NCBI GenBank assembly: GCA_004352715.1
Contig: SCFE01000042.1
Location: 1,400,219-1,464,218 of the forward strand
Direction of reading: 5' to 3'
DNA from: Hofstenia miamia
Lineage: Eukaryota > Xenacoelomorpha > Acoela
Length of the DNA: 64,000 bases
Part shown: positions 1 through 11,144 of the stretch, piece by piece
Position numbering within the stretch: position 1 is the first letter of the stretch
Layout: every line of letters begins with the position of its first letter
Notes under the pieces: model-generated
The model's input: the letters and a program-made list of their open reading frames with translations, nothing else
Databases searched by the model: none
What the model was told of the DNA's origin: nothing
Translations under genes and position numbers: made by a program

Positions 1-560
1 TATATATATATACTTTTCATTGTAGATCTATTCCTATATGCTTCTGAAGCCTGATGTCAACGTATCACATCACTAAGAAAATTTCAAAGATTCCATTTCG
101 GCCAATTACTTTGGATTGTTTGTCATTTCGACAAATCCTACTTTGATCTGCGTCGTTTATGAAACTCTGTTCCAATTCCACATGTCTTTGAATATTAAAC
201 GTATAGTTACATAGAAATGGAATACATTAATTACTTAATGCTTGCAATTTAAGGTTTCAAATTTTTAAAAAATAATATACATTTTTGTGGAATAGAAAAC
301 TAGTTAACGGAGTTTTTTAAGAAATTCTGTGGAATCCACAAAAAGAATAAAAATTGAAAATAGGATTTATTACATTTTATGTGATCTGCATTACTACGAC
401 TTACATTTGTTCAATCGTATTTCAACTGGCAGGATTTATATAACTTCTCAACAAATCTGTGATTGCACTAATACTTTTTGTCGTCAAAGTTATTTTGTTC
501 CAGTTAGATAAAATCATTTTATATATTTAAAGAGTGATCACAATTATATCGTGGAGGCGT
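1..560. other. AT-rich stretch, no gene seen
   Basis: The window opens inside a short (TA)n run. I see no open frame with family-like composition and no terminal repeats here. Confidence 0.5.
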
Positions 561-1985
561 CCTAAGATGTCAAATCAATTATCCGAAGAATTCTGTGTAT
601 GAAAAGAAGGAAGCCAAAAACCTCCAGATCTTACTCCTAAATAAAAGTAGTTCGGTCAGTATCGGCACAAGAATGGAAGACTATTTGCAGGAGTAACGTA
701 TTCATAGCCGAAGAATGCCTCTCTTACATCGCAATACTGCTGTTGTCAAAGACCGCTTGAGGTCAGAAGCTCAAAATGTTCTTAATCAGTTATAATCAGA
801 TCCGCCTTGAGTTCCACCTCATGTAAAACGTGTCGCTTACAATAATGACCTTATAGTACAGGGTTGGAAATGTTGCAAGGCATTTATTGGCTTAGCACTC
901 CCTTAGTTCACACAAATTTCACGGCTACACTTTTTAAACAGCATCATTATCCGGTCACTCCTTATGGACCAAGCACCACTCATCATGCAATGGGAGACAC
1001 ATGGTGGCCACACAATTATTTTCAGTCAACAAATATGAACTTTGGTCGTGCTAATTTCACGGGTACAGTCATTGTCAGATATTAACTTTTAGGGTGACAA
1101 AAATGATACTTTAAGTGTCCGGAACCGTAAGGGCAATGCCTAAATCGTCCCAAAGAGTACCTCCACGTGGTGGTTCCTGGGTAATCCTAACACTCAGTGG
1201 GCGCATCGGTGTACGGAGTCCCGAACATACATCAGACGTTAAAACCAAGGTGCAGAAGATGCCACCATATGTACATTGTACAAATGGTGGCTGTAACGGT
1301 CGAGAAGCTTGTCTGTTCTAGTATTATGGAGACAGACAGCGACGCAGTCGAAACACTGTTAGCAAGACTGCTACTGGCACCAGTTAGGATGCGTCTCATA
1401 GGACAGTCATCCAGAGAGGAAGCTATCTGTCTCCGGCCTATGAGATAGGCCAAGGCTTTCCTGTAAGGCATCTTCACTGTGTTACAGGTAGTTATGATCC
1501 GACATTTATTCTTCTATTATGGAGCTTTGGCTTCCTCGTGGCTAGAATGCTTTGCATTTTAGTAAAAACAGCTCCAATATTTTTCTTCGAATCTCTTAGC
1601 AGTCAGCATGTGCTCTCTTAGTTACCATCATTAGTTGTCTTAGTTGGTAAAGGGGCAGAGGCGCAACCCTTTCAACTGTAGTTCGGCCTTCAGGTTTCAC
1701 TCTAATGATCAGACTCAACACAGATCAGCACTCTGCGTGCCAGGGGTCGCCAGAGGTTTCTCACGATCAAACCGGCCTGGTATACTTCTAGGGGTTAAGG
1801 TCAGGACCTGGATCGTGCAATCAGCCACTCACCAGTCTGTCGACTGTTTGAGTAACCCCACTTTATATGTCATAATTCACCAAATGGTAATACGCTGGTA
1901 CATTTCTTAGTTTACTGGAAGCTAGCTGTGGCAAATACATTCTTCAGGCACAAGTGGGTGCATAGTACCTAATGGACTCATTTAG
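561..1985. other. degenerate repeat-like DNA, unassigned
   Basis: This stretch is less AT-rich than its surroundings and carries short open frames on both strands that break often. Base composition suggests decayed mobile-element coding sequence. I cannot name the family or fix its ends. Confidence 0.3.
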
Positions 1986-1993
1986 GTACAAGT

Positions 1994-2110
1994 ATGCTCG
2001 CATTATTGGACTATTTTATAGTTCCAAGCAAAGTAATGAAGAATGTTAGGGATGTCAGAACTTGGCGATGTATAAATTTTGACTCGGACCATGACATGAT
2101 GGTTAGAGCT
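1994..2110 (+). pseudogene. LINE endonuclease C-terminal remnant
   Basis: The plus-strand frame reads LLDYFIVPSKV, then VRDVRTWRCINFDSDHDMMV. This matches the closing part of APE-type endonucleases of LINEs, where an (I/L)DY(I/F)-V segment is followed by DVR and a catalytic SDH motif. Only about 40 codons are recognisable, and stops and frame changes surround them. It is a decayed fragment; the LINE clade cannot be set. It could belong with the reverse-transcriptase fragment near 3.5-3.9 kb. Confidence 0.45.
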
Positions 2111-2333
2111 GGACGCCAGCCGGCTGAGCTGCTGCCACCGACATATTTTAGGTCAGCCAGCCACAGGAAAATTTAGACGGCTGGGCCAATTGATAACTAA
2201 AACTACTAAGACTTATGTCAAAACAAGCAAAATTTGTCAGAAAAAGAAAACCGCATTTAATGTCTTTGATGTGGCAGTGACGTTTAACATTGATTAGTGT
2301 TGTTAATCAAATTGCCAGTAAGCGCATGATGAA

Positions 2334-2970
2334 TAGGGATCGCAATACCGAGATCCTGGGATTCCGAGATTGAATACCGGTATTGGCGTTTGAATACTGG
2401 TAGTAATACTGAAAATAATTTCACAGGATCCGACGCATTTAAGTCTTTTTCTAACCACAACAGTTGTATTATTTTTTGGTTTCAACTTGACTTATCATGA
2501 TCAATGCTTTTGATAGCAAGTTATCAACCAATTTGATAAACCAACTGCACTATTTAATAATTTGATCATGCAATGCAAATTAAAGTAGAAATTAATTAAA
2601 TGTTTTAATTTACGTGTTTTATTAAGTTTTACAATTGTTTTAGCTTTCTTTGATGTTAATCTAACATCAAACAAATTAAATAATGCAGATGCAGTTTGTT
2701 GAACTGCTACATTGCAATCATATTTATAGAATGCCACAGCTTTGGTGTGCTATTTCATTCGTTTTATTTTAGTAGTAGTTTTTATATCAGAATGCCCGAT
2801 AGCAGAGTGGTTTATTCCTCATTTAAGAATTCTGGCACATGGATTAGTTTTATACGTTCTGATGATGGTCAATCAGCCAAGTGCAAATTAAAACCGCGAT
2901 CCCACTATTGAACCGATAATTTCGGTATTGAAAACCGGTATTACAAATGACCACAGGTACTGTGATCCTT
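2334..2970. mobile_element. hAT-type nonautonomous element
   Basis: An exact 8-bp direct repeat, ATGATGAA, lies at 2326-2333 and 2971-2978. Inside it the ends are inverted and imperfect: the left starts TAGGGATCGCAATACC and the right, reversed, reads AAGGATCACAGTACC. Eight-base target duplications with short inverted ends are typical of hAT transposons. No transposase frame is recognised, so it is probably nonautonomous or decayed. Confidence 0.65.
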
Positions 2971-3484
2971 ATGATGAAACTTTTTGCAGAGAGATAGTTT
3001 CACAATACTACTTGGAGCATATACGGTTTTCACAGGACTGTAAACCTTATAGGGTTTCTATATGGAATATTATACCGTCTAATCCAGTTCAATACATGTC
3101 GCTCAGCCGGCTGCGCCGCCAACGCCGACCTTTTCGGGTCTGCGCCCGATGATCATGGATCTCCTGCTCTTTACCATAGAAGGCAGAGTGCACAGTAAGC
3201 ATCTTAAGGATTGCTGCAGGGGGAACTGACTGTCGAAAATCTACGGGCACACAAAGGATTCGTATGAAGCAAGTCTTAGGCAACTTTTGTCAGAGGCTGA
3301 ACCGAGATGCTAACACCCAGTCTACAAGTGTGAGGAAGTTAAATTTCGGTTGATCACAAACGTGCTATGAAACGTGTGTTCCTATGTTGCAAAGACAAAA
3401 TCAGCCAAAGGAATTATTTCAGAGCGATAAGGGCAGTGAAAAAATTTCATTAGGCGGCGTAAACTGGTCATTCTTACAGACTCA

Positions 3485-3960
3485 TTGGACAACTTTGATG
3501 AAGCCAGAGATGGCTGCGATTGGGGTGGCATCAAAAGGTGTATTCAAGAGTTTGTCAGAGTGACACATGATAGGCTGCCTGACATTAAAGCCAGACCTAA
3601 GCCAATAGAATTCATTAAACATTTCTCGCAAGTGTTTAAAAAGTGTGCTAAGAAGATAGATGCAAAGGACTTGAACTGCCAGCCAAGCTTCACAGAGGAA
3701 TCAAACGGCCACAGATTCGTTAAAACCGCACAAAGCTCAAGGTCGCAGCGGGCTTCAGGAGGAAGCTTTCAGATATGCGCTTATCGAACGCATTACAGAA
3801 GACCAAGCGTGTGATACAGAAGTCATCTTCTTGTATAAAGAAGGATTCCACCCTAAGAATTACCGCACTATTTTCCTATTGGACGTCGTGGGAAAAATTC
3901 TGTATAACAGGCTGGAGCAATTGCTATGAAGTATATTTAGTTAACTTATACTCTTATTAC
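3485..3960 (+). pseudogene. LINE reverse transcriptase N-terminal remnant
   Basis: A plus-strand frame reaching about 3814 resembles the linker between endonuclease and reverse transcriptase. After frame shifts, 3841-3930 reads KEGFHPKNYRTIFLLDVVGK, the (N)YR-I-LLDV-GK block of LINE reverse transcriptases. The catalytic palm is absent, so this is a truncated, shifted fragment. The DNA between 2.98 and 3.48 kb may belong to the same element, but I cannot prove it. Confidence 0.5.
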
Positions 3961-4309
3961 GAAAATATACATGTACGACTTAGAAATATGTGACTCCGTT
4001 TTTTTAAATAACATAATTGGGAATTATAAATTAGTAAGTTTCGTTTAATTATTAGTACTTAAATTATTATTATAAACAAATTCTAAGACGCGTTGCATTT
4101 ATAATTTGCTGAAATAATTCGTATAATATATGTTATTTAGTACAAACAAATATAATATAAATCATAAATAAAATTGTTTATATACATGTATATGTTTCTA
4201 AGGTAAAACATAGTCAACCGTTGTTGGACATTAAACTATTAAAAACAAATTTCTGAAAGTACTTTATAGCTTATCTCAAAGTTTACCTTTTATGTACAAA
4301 TTCTATATA

Positions 4310-4519
4310 CAGTACTAGAAAAAGAATTCGGCCATCCATAATTTGTCATAAATATTTCTAAGAAATGGAAGCCAAGAATGTCATAGTTATTGTTTAATTA
4401 GATTTGGAATTTATCAATGTTGAGAGATAATTATTACTGATTACTTTAAATCTTAAAGAAAAATGCTACAATGCTTGTAGTTAGTTAATTATTTTTGGAA
4501 AAATGTATTCGGCCACTTC
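4310..4519 (+). repeat. left IR of Tc1 element with two direct repeats
   Basis: The outer repeat is at 4310-4336 (CAGTACTAGAAAAAGAATTC, then GGCCATC). The inner repeat is at 4497-4519 and contains TGTATTCGGCCACT. The shared core is ATTCGGCCA. They probably bind transposase, as in the IR/DR group that includes Sleeping Beauty. Confidence 0.75.
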
Positions 4520-4553
4520 AGACAAAATCATTCTATTTATATTGAAAATGTCT

Positions 4554-4913
4554 CAGGCCCGTAGCCACGAGGGTTAGGCGAGGTCAAACCCCTCCATGGA
4601 AGGCTAGGCAACTTCTCCTAGACAAGAAAACTAAAAGCAAAATCAGCATGTAAAAATAAAATTTGTTAATCAATTGTTGCAACAATAATGCAATTCTAAG
4701 GTTTATTTTGACTATATTTTCAAAAAATTTCCCCGGAGCTTCACTCAGCCTTTTGTTAGAAAACCCGCGTACGCCCATGAATTCAACAAAAATAAAATGG
4801 TGTACAGACTTATTAAAATTTTAGTTTATGCTATAAAGAAAGTCGAAATTCCCATCAACCCCTCCTAAATCCGCATCGACCTCCCTTAGGCGATGATGCT
4901 GGCTAAGAGCCTG
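4554..4913. mobile_element. hAT-type nonautonomous element nested in Tc1
   Basis: An exact 8-bp target duplication, AAATGTCT, lies at 4546-4553 and 4914-4921. The ends are inverted: CAGGCCCGTAGCCAC on the left and CAGGCTCTTAGCCAG on the reversed right. The element is 360 bp with no transposase frame. It interrupts the Tc1 element exactly at the likely start codon of its transposase, so it is the younger insertion. Confidence 0.85.
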
Positions 4914-4915
4914 AA

Positions 4916-5777
4916 ATGTCTAATAACAGTCTTTCTTCGCCATATATTATGCCTTGTTACGTACCTCTTGTCATCTGTGAGTTGATTATCTCCAAACATT
5001 TAGAAAGGATGAGTCAACGTAATATAGAGCGACCTGAAAGTACTGTCGGGGATATCATCAGACGTCAGAGAAATTTCACAAGGATTGGGCTGATGGTCAC
5101 CTTGTGACAGCAAGAACTGTGCAAAACACCCTGAATAAGTACTCAAATTGGACTTTCGTGACACCTAGAAAGCCATTCTTAACCCCAAAACAAAGACTAC
5201 GCCGAGTGAGGTGGGTCAATTTAATGAGAGACAAACCATCTGAACATTGGTCTGATGTTATATTTTCAAATAAGTCAAGATTTAAGCTATACTAATCGAA
5301 AATAATGTTGATAAAGAGACCAGCTGGGCAGAAGTTCGGATTCTTGCCTCAACTTACTCAGGGGACCGTGAATTATGGTGGGAAGTCTGTATTGGTATGG
5401 GGACAAAATGGATGTGTGGCTTTCGCAAGATTGTTCACTTCATTGATACTCTCCTAAGCTCTTAATATGCTCGGGTCTAGAAAAGAAACTCTTGCCACTC
5501 CTTAGAAGTGATCAATAATCAGCAAGATTGTGCTCCATGTCATACTTCAAAAGAAATGACAAATTTCCTCCACAATAATGGGGGTGCTATCCTTGCTGAC
5601 CTTAACATTATTGAAAATATGTGGGAAAAGGTCAAAGCACAGCATACTCTTCACACTGAAGACAAGCTGTGGAGCGCAATAAAGAAAAAATTTTATGAAA
5701 TTCCTAACAGCTTTATTGAAAGACATTTTGCTTCAATCCCTGATCGCCTTAAAGCTGTTATTCGCGCAAAATATTAG
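4916..5777 (+). pseudogene. Tc1-like transposase, broken
   Basis: Three pieces in different frames (4916-5107, 5104-5295, 5508-5777) together follow Tc1 transposase order. First comes a helix-turn-helix segment containing MSQRNI and VGDIIRR. Next is a segment with TARTVQNTLNK and PRKPFLTPKQRLRR, ending in VIFSNKSRF. Last is a segment with QQDCAPCHTS and DLNIIENMW. In active relatives the first catalytic Asp lies in an FSDES-like motif; here it reads FSNKS, so that Asp is Asn. The second Asp and the Glu remain. Frame shifts near 5100 and between 5295 and 5508 also break the gene. The ATG at 4916 lies in the target duplication made by the nested hAT element. Confidence 0.85.
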
Positions 5778-5883
5778 AAGAGAAAATTTTGTTGCTAAGT
5801 GCTTGTATTACTGGAATTATTAATTTATGTATCTTATTTTGAAATTATTTTTTTCGGATTTGCTCAATTGTTAAAATTTTTTC

Positions 5884-6092
5884 AGGAAGCCGAATACATT
5901 TTTCCAATACAAGTTTTCTAATTTTGATTAAAAATTAATAGCCTATTGTTATTCTACATATTGTATGGTATTAGACATTCAAATGTTCCTTCTTAATCAA
6001 AGTTACACTTCGTTAAAATTTTAGGCACACTCTATGAATGTTCATTATTTATTCAAAATAGCAAAGTGGTCGAATACATATTACCAGTACTG
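5884..6092 (-). repeat. right IR of Tc1 element with two direct repeats
   Basis: Read on the minus strand, the outer copy (6066-6092) begins CAGTACTGGTAATATGTATTC and the inner copy (5884-5905) contains TGTATTCGGC. The spacing from the element end to the inner copy is 187 bp, equal to the left side. Confidence 0.75.
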
Positions 6093-6094
6093 TA

Positions 6095-7200
6095 CATACA
6101 CCTTGCAAATATATACAATATTTACAATGAAAATGTGTATTAGTCGCGATATTCTTTACAAATACTAGTTTTTTCATAACCAAAATTGTATGTTATTGTA
6201 TTTATTAGGAATCGTTTGTTAAATATTCAAATTCTTTAGCGTATATTTTACATTAACATCAGGCAAGATGGTTATCATTATTTCCATAAATTCCCAAAAT
6301 TCCCAAGTTTAGCAATTGATATGTTTTAATATGTATTTAATAGAAACAATAACTATATTTCCTCAGATTGCTATTTATCCGAACGGTACCTAATACGTCC
6401 CATAAATGTAAGCGGTTTTGCTATTTGTTGAAACATTGTAATAATGATATAGTCTAAAAATGAAACAAAAGTTCTATTGATGCAGAGCACGGATGTTGTG
6501 AAATTGTGAAAATTCTATCAAATTCGAATGCATGGGATCAGTGAAAACGGTGAAAATATCGCAAAAATACAATATTATCCAAAGATAACTCATCTAAATG
6601 GAATCTTATTAGATTCTGTTAGTGAAAGATGTTTACAAAAGCTTTCGATTTTTGTAAAATTTGTAATAACACGATCAATATTGATAAAACTTGAACGTTC
6701 TTTGTTAACCCTATCTGAACAAGATTAACAAACGTTTGATCACAGAGTCTTTATGAATAATAAGTTCATTAGTGTTACCAAGCAAATTTGAAAATTAATT
6801 TTCATGTAAATATATTTAATAGTTATTTAAAAATATCACTAAGATCTTGGATTAATTATAAATCTATAAAAGAATAGCATGTGGCGAAGAACATTGCAAA
6901 ACACTTGAAACATTCATTTTTTCACAATGTTTGTATTATGGTATATCAAGTGAAAGGCCTATATTGAAACTTAAAATGACATTTCTTTCAATATCTGATC
7001 CCAAGAACGTACACATCATTGTAATGTTGAAATACTGTGAAGTTCAAATTTCAAGCTTAAATAAAAATATTGTTTCTATTACATTAACCTTAAGCAGCCT
7101 GTGTATTTTTAAAAAAATTTCATGATCCTATAAAAAATTTTAAATGTTTATTGCTCAAAAACTATTAATGGTGTGCTCAATCTGAAAGCACCACATGATA
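6095..7200. other. AT-rich intergenic DNA, no gene seen
   Basis: Only short, AT-driven open frames are present. I found no splice-flanked exon, terminal repeat or RNA gene. Confidence 0.5.
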
Positions 7201-7258
7201 GAGGAGAGTCTCCCCCTTTTTCGGCCTTCGGCCCCGCGACCTTTGACTTTGTAGGAAA

Positions 7259-7450
7259 CGATCTTGATGCATCAGCCTGATATACTGTTAGCGCAGATTT
7301 TTCCTAAAACTTTCACTGAATCGTGAACCTATACAGCAATGTTTCGTCATCAGTTATTTGTCCCATTCCGTAACCCCCAATCACATGCAGGAAAACTGTG
7401 TTTCCAGTTACTTCAGTTGTGACAATCTACACATTGTTGTTAGTAGATTC
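7259..7450. repeat. dispersed repeat, copy A
   Basis: It shares most of its length with 9653-9862, starting CGATCTTGATGCATCAGCC and ending near CAATCTACACATTG. It lacks about 16 bp present in copy B. Read on the minus strand, both copies keep a similar peptide (GNTVFLH, then GMGQITD, then LLYRFTI). This hints that the repeat comes from mobile-element coding sequence of unknown type. Confidence 0.7.
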
Positions 7451-7459
7451 GTAGTTAGA

Positions 7460-8400
7460 CTGTTAAAAGGAATACTTTATTTGCACCTGAAGTAATAAAT
7501 TTAAAGCATAAGCTGCTTATTTTATTATTCTTTCATTTATGATTACGCACTAATAGGAAAGGTCACAAAAAGGTTTCTCTCGTTCACATTTGAAACTCTG
7601 TTGTCACCTCTTTATCTCTCAAAAAGTTGTCAGCTACAGTAGAATCGATTTAACTTTGAAAACTTGAAAACAATTTTTTTTCGTTCACATTTACATTTTT
7701 TGCTGACAACCTCATTAAATTAAAAAAAGTTATAAACAAATTTGTAGGTCTGAACGCTACTTAAGAAATATCATTAGTGACTAATTATTAAAACACAATT
7801 GAATAATTTTTCAGGAAAACCGCTTGCTTATTCGGAGAATGGTAAAATTATATATATTTTATTGAAAATGCGTTAAAGTTGAGGGAAAATTACTTAATGG
7901 TAAGAGCAATGTTATTCAGACTCAGGTAATTGCAAGAAAGGAAACAGCATTATTATTAATTTATTACAATTTCCAGTATGTATAAATAAAAACTTGGGCA
8001 CTTTGTACTTTTTCAAGAAGTCGAAATTTTCAAGGAATAATTGTTAATATTTTCAACAACCCCTGCCACAGTATAGACTTTAATAGAAATTTTCAACATT
8101 GTATTATTAATGTATGTTCTCCAATAGACCTATCCATGCCCCAAGATTTTCAAAATTGGAAATAGGCTTAAAGAAATTCTCTGTAGATGTGGAAAAACGG
8201 TTTGTCCTTTAAAATGGATGCCAGGATGTTTAAGGTTAATAAATTCTTAATTAGCAACACACAATGACTTGAATACTCTTGCTAGTTAAGCAAGAGCTTT
8301 GTGTTTAACACAAATTGACATTATTTCTTAAATCATTATGTACTTAATAATATTTTTACATATTCATTAAATGATTCTATTAATTCATACAATCAAATCA
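7460..8400. other. AT-rich intergenic or intronic DNA
   Basis: No gene, RNA or terminal repeat was recognised. It lies just 3' of the membrane-protein exon on the minus strand, so it may hold that gene's 3' untranslated region or another intron. Confidence 0.4.
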
Positions 8401-8421
8401 ACAATTATATCTTATTTTCAG

Positions 8422-8723
8422 TTAAAATGGTTCACCCCACTTATTGATTCCTTGATAATCTTGATACGGATCATGATGCTTATCCAACACAGATGATCTG
8501 GCATATAATAGTCCACCGGTTTCTAATTTAAGAACAAACTTCTTTGCCCCTTGTGTCACTGCACATGCCAGGAGTGCAACTACGATTATTATGAGAAAGC
8601 CATAAAATAAATTACGCCATTTCACTTCCGCAAATGATTGTTTCGAAGATTTTTTAACCCAAATAATTTCTGGAGTAGATTCTGGATTGTTCATGATTGT
8701 AATTATTTCATTTTTGGCGTTCC
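8422..8723 (-). CDS. exon of a small single-pass membrane protein
   Basis: The minus-strand exon follows a TTTTAG acceptor (at 8724-8725) and codes for 99 residues before TAA at 8422-8424. It enters with two bases of a split codon, so an upstream exon ending in phase 1 is implied. It has a polar stretch, basic residues (WVKKSSKQ, EVKWRN), a hydrophobic segment of about 20 residues (NLFYGFLIIIVVALLACAV), then a polar, charged tail ending INKWGEPF. This is the layout of a single membrane span. An internal Met (MNNPES) could instead be the start. A weak donor (GTGAAC) near the end could extend the gene further left. I do not recognise the family. The open length and clean acceptor make it likely to be real. 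Confidence 0.55.
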
Positions 8724-8729
8724 CTAAAA

Positions 8730-9320
8730 GCAAAATTAAGTACTTTTATTCCATTGCTACCGCAACATATTCTTTCTGGTATGGAATCAAACAGTTAATT
8801 ACATGCCACTTTGGCAAGTGATGCATTGATCGGGAAATTAAAGTACCGCAGAGCAAAGATGCGTTGAATGAAAAAAATAAAGTGAAAAATTTCACTATGT
8901 TTCCATAATAATGATTTTCTTTCATTGTAAATTCATATTCAAGGATATCGAAAATCGAAACTTGGTTTTAATTCGCCTTGCACTGAATTTGCTGCGGTAA
9001 ATGGCTGCACTCTGTTTTTGAAAAGCTACATCGCTAAAATTCGTCTTTGCAATATTTCTTGCGAACTGAATTTGATGCATTAATTAAGCAAGCAGTCAAT
9101 ATGAACAATTGAGTTATATTTTTCTTTTGATTTCTGCCGGTTTGCTATAAATATGTTTGTGTTCTATCAGAGACTACTAGATATTCTAATAGTCTTTGGT
9201 TCTATTCACAATAATCTAAAAATCATACTGTCATTGACAGCCCCCAGTATCAAGTAATCTAAAATACATTTTAAAAATAGTCCCAAAAATGCATTTCTCG
9301 TTTTTAGTTTCTAAATGTTT
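8730..9320. other. non-coding DNA upstream of the membrane exon
   Basis: Probably an intron or 5' flank of the 8.4-kb gene. I could not find a second exon with matching phase here. Confidence 0.35.
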
Positions 9321-9323
9321 TGC

Positions 9324-9326
<3 letters not shown>

Positions 9327-9357
<31 letters not shown>

Positions 9358-9580
9358 NNNNNNNNNNNNNNNNNNNNNNNNNNNNNNNNNNNNNNNNNNN
9401 NNNNNNNNNNNNNNNNNNNNNNNNNNNNNNNNNNNNNNNNNNNNNNNNNNNNNNNNNNNNNNNNNNNNNNNNNNNNNNNNNNNNNNNNNNNNNNNNNNNN
9501 NNNNNNNNNNNNNNNNNNNNNNNNNNNNNNNNNNNNNNNNNNNNNNNNNNNNNNNNNNNNNNTATATATATATATATATA
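9327..9580. repeat. (TA)n microsatellite containing a 205-N gap
   Basis: Pure AT repeat runs into N at 9358 and out at 9562. The gap is most simply an unresolved long TA tract. Apparent open frames across it are meaningless. Confidence 0.9.
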
Positions 9581-9652
9581 GTACTCTTACTAATACCAAA
9601 CGTTACCAATGTTAGAAAGAATATACTTTGTACCTGATATAAACGAAGGACA

Positions 9653-9862
9653 CGATCTTGATGCATCAGCCTGATATACTGTTAAGCGCAGATTTTTCCT
9701 AACACTTTCACTGAGCTTAACCACCTCTCCAATCGTGAACCTATAGAGCAATCTTTCGGCATCAGTTATTTGTCCCATACCGCAAACCCCCATCATATGC
9801 AGAAAAACTGTGTTTCCAGTTACTTCAGTTGTGACAATCTACACATTGTAGTTATTAGATTC
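9653..9862. repeat. dispersed repeat, copy B
   Basis: This is the second copy of the repeat at 7259-7450, in the same orientation, about 2.4 kb away. It carries an extra segment around GCTTAACCACCTCTCC. On the minus strand it keeps an open frame from about 9796 leftward that matches copy A in translation. Confidence 0.7.
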
Positions 9863-9869
9863 CCTACAC

Positions 9870-10360
9870 TGGATTACACAAATAATTTAGTAATAAATTC
9901 ACATTTAATTTAGATAATGAGTTGTATTCCAATGAAATATATCATGTTTTGAATCATAAAAATTCAAGCATTGCTTACTTTCCTTCATTTTCCAAGTGAA
10001 GGACATCAACATTCCTCTTAGAGCATTAAAATTGTTTATTAACAATGCAACATTGAAAGAAAAATGGTTAATATTCCTCTAAAATGATTCGATTAATGTT
10101 AAGAGATTTGTGGATGCTTATGGAATATGCACTATTTAATCAAAAGAATGATTTCTATGCTTCCATTTTTGCTAAAGAATTTGATATTATCTTTCATTTG
10201 AAAGAAAATGTGCTGTTAGAAGAGCCTTGAGAAAACAAATAGTTTTCAGTATTACTATTCATTAACATCTTTTTGCTCTCACATTTTTTCAACGATACTG
10301 AGAGAATACTAATACCGCTCACATAAATAAATAAAGGCAAGTTGTTTTTCACTTATTTGC
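9870..10360. other. AT-rich DNA, nothing recognised
   Basis: No coding, RNA or terminal-repeat signal was seen. Confidence 0.4.
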
Positions 10361-10371
10361 AGACGCTAACA

Positions 10372-10916
10372 CACAGATTGAGCCGGCTACTTGCAGGTCA
10401 GGTCCGTCAATTTAGCGGCCTGCAGCCGCTTGGAAATTTCAAGAAAGTCCGGTAAAATTACTGGTCGTTTAGCGGCCAAATTTGAAAAAATATAGTTTGT
10501 TTTATTTGATAAGCAACGAATATTTTGCTTAGTTTGGAACAAAATCCTGTGAAAATCTAAAGGTTCCGAAAATTTTATTGTTTCAGCAGGCCACAATATT
10601 TCAATTGAATAATACTTAAATTTATTTTGTTGGAATGTTTCATTAGCGTTGGATATAAATTGAGTTACCGGTATTTTGTTCTTGATTGCGTAATTTTGTT
10701 TCAGTTTTTTATGGAACCAACTATTAATAATATTAACAGAAATTGATTACAATAAAGAAAATTGATTTGCCAAATTTAAATTTGAAAATTTAAGAAATTT
10801 CATATATATATATATATTTATATATATATATATACAATATCCTTGCATAAATTAAATATACAATTATAGTTAACTGTTGCCGGCCAAATAAAAATTTCCA
10901 GTCAATTTCAACTCTG
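10372..10916. mobile_element. hAT-type nonautonomous element
   Basis: An exact 8-bp repeat, CGCTAACA, lies at 10364-10371 and 10917-10924. The ends are weakly inverted (CACAGATTGAG on the left, CAGAGTTGAAA on the reversed right). Subterminal GGCCAAAT-type motifs occur near both ends (AGCGGCCAAAT, GCCGGCCAAAT), as often seen in hAT elements. It contains no transposase. Confidence 0.55.
10802..10834. repeat. (TA)n microsatellite
   Basis: Near-perfect TA repeat inside the hAT-type element at 10.4-10.9 kb. Confidence 0.9.
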
Positions 10917-11057
10917 CGCTAACATGCTCACGTTAGAAAAACATTTTTAAATGTGAATTAATAGGCAGAACATTATATTATCTAAACAGAAAATATCATA
11001 AAACTGGTCAGGATACAAACACTTTCAATTAAATGAACTTTTTGCTTACTTAAATCC

Positions 11058-11082
11058 TATATATATATATATATATATATAT
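11058..11082. repeat. (TA)n microsatellite
   Basis: Pure TA repeat. Confidence 0.9.
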
Positions 11083-11118
11083 TATTAAGACTTGATAAAA
11101 TACATCATTTTTCGAGTT

Positions 11119-11144
11119 CCGTAAACTGGGGTAACATTGAACAC
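11119..11144 (+). repeat. terminal-repeat-like motif, copy 1
   Basis: It reads CCGTAAACTGGGGTAACATT, then GAACAC. An inverted, nearly identical motif lies at 18040-18067, and two more lie at 17292-17310 and 17313-17335. It probably marks the end of a pogo-like element into which the LINE inserted. Confidence 0.5.

Larger units (their letters stand above)
4310..6092 (+). mobile_element. Tc1-like DNA transposon with IR/DR ends
   Basis: The element has inverted ends starting CAGTACT(A/G)G and is flanked by TA at 4308-4309 and 6093-6094, as Tc1/mariner elements are. Each end carries a second, inner copy of the transposase-binding-like motif (core ATTCGGCC). The inner copies lie 187 bp from the outer boundary at both ends. 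A broken transposase lies between. The total is 1783 bp, of which 368 bp come from a nested hAT insertion and its duplicated target, so the original element was about 1.4 kb. It is inactive by its own protein because of frame shifts and a changed catalytic residue. Confidence 0.85.

Noticed and set aside
9231-9666. Several open frames across the N gap
   Set aside because: They consist of (TA)n translated as IYIYIY plus N.
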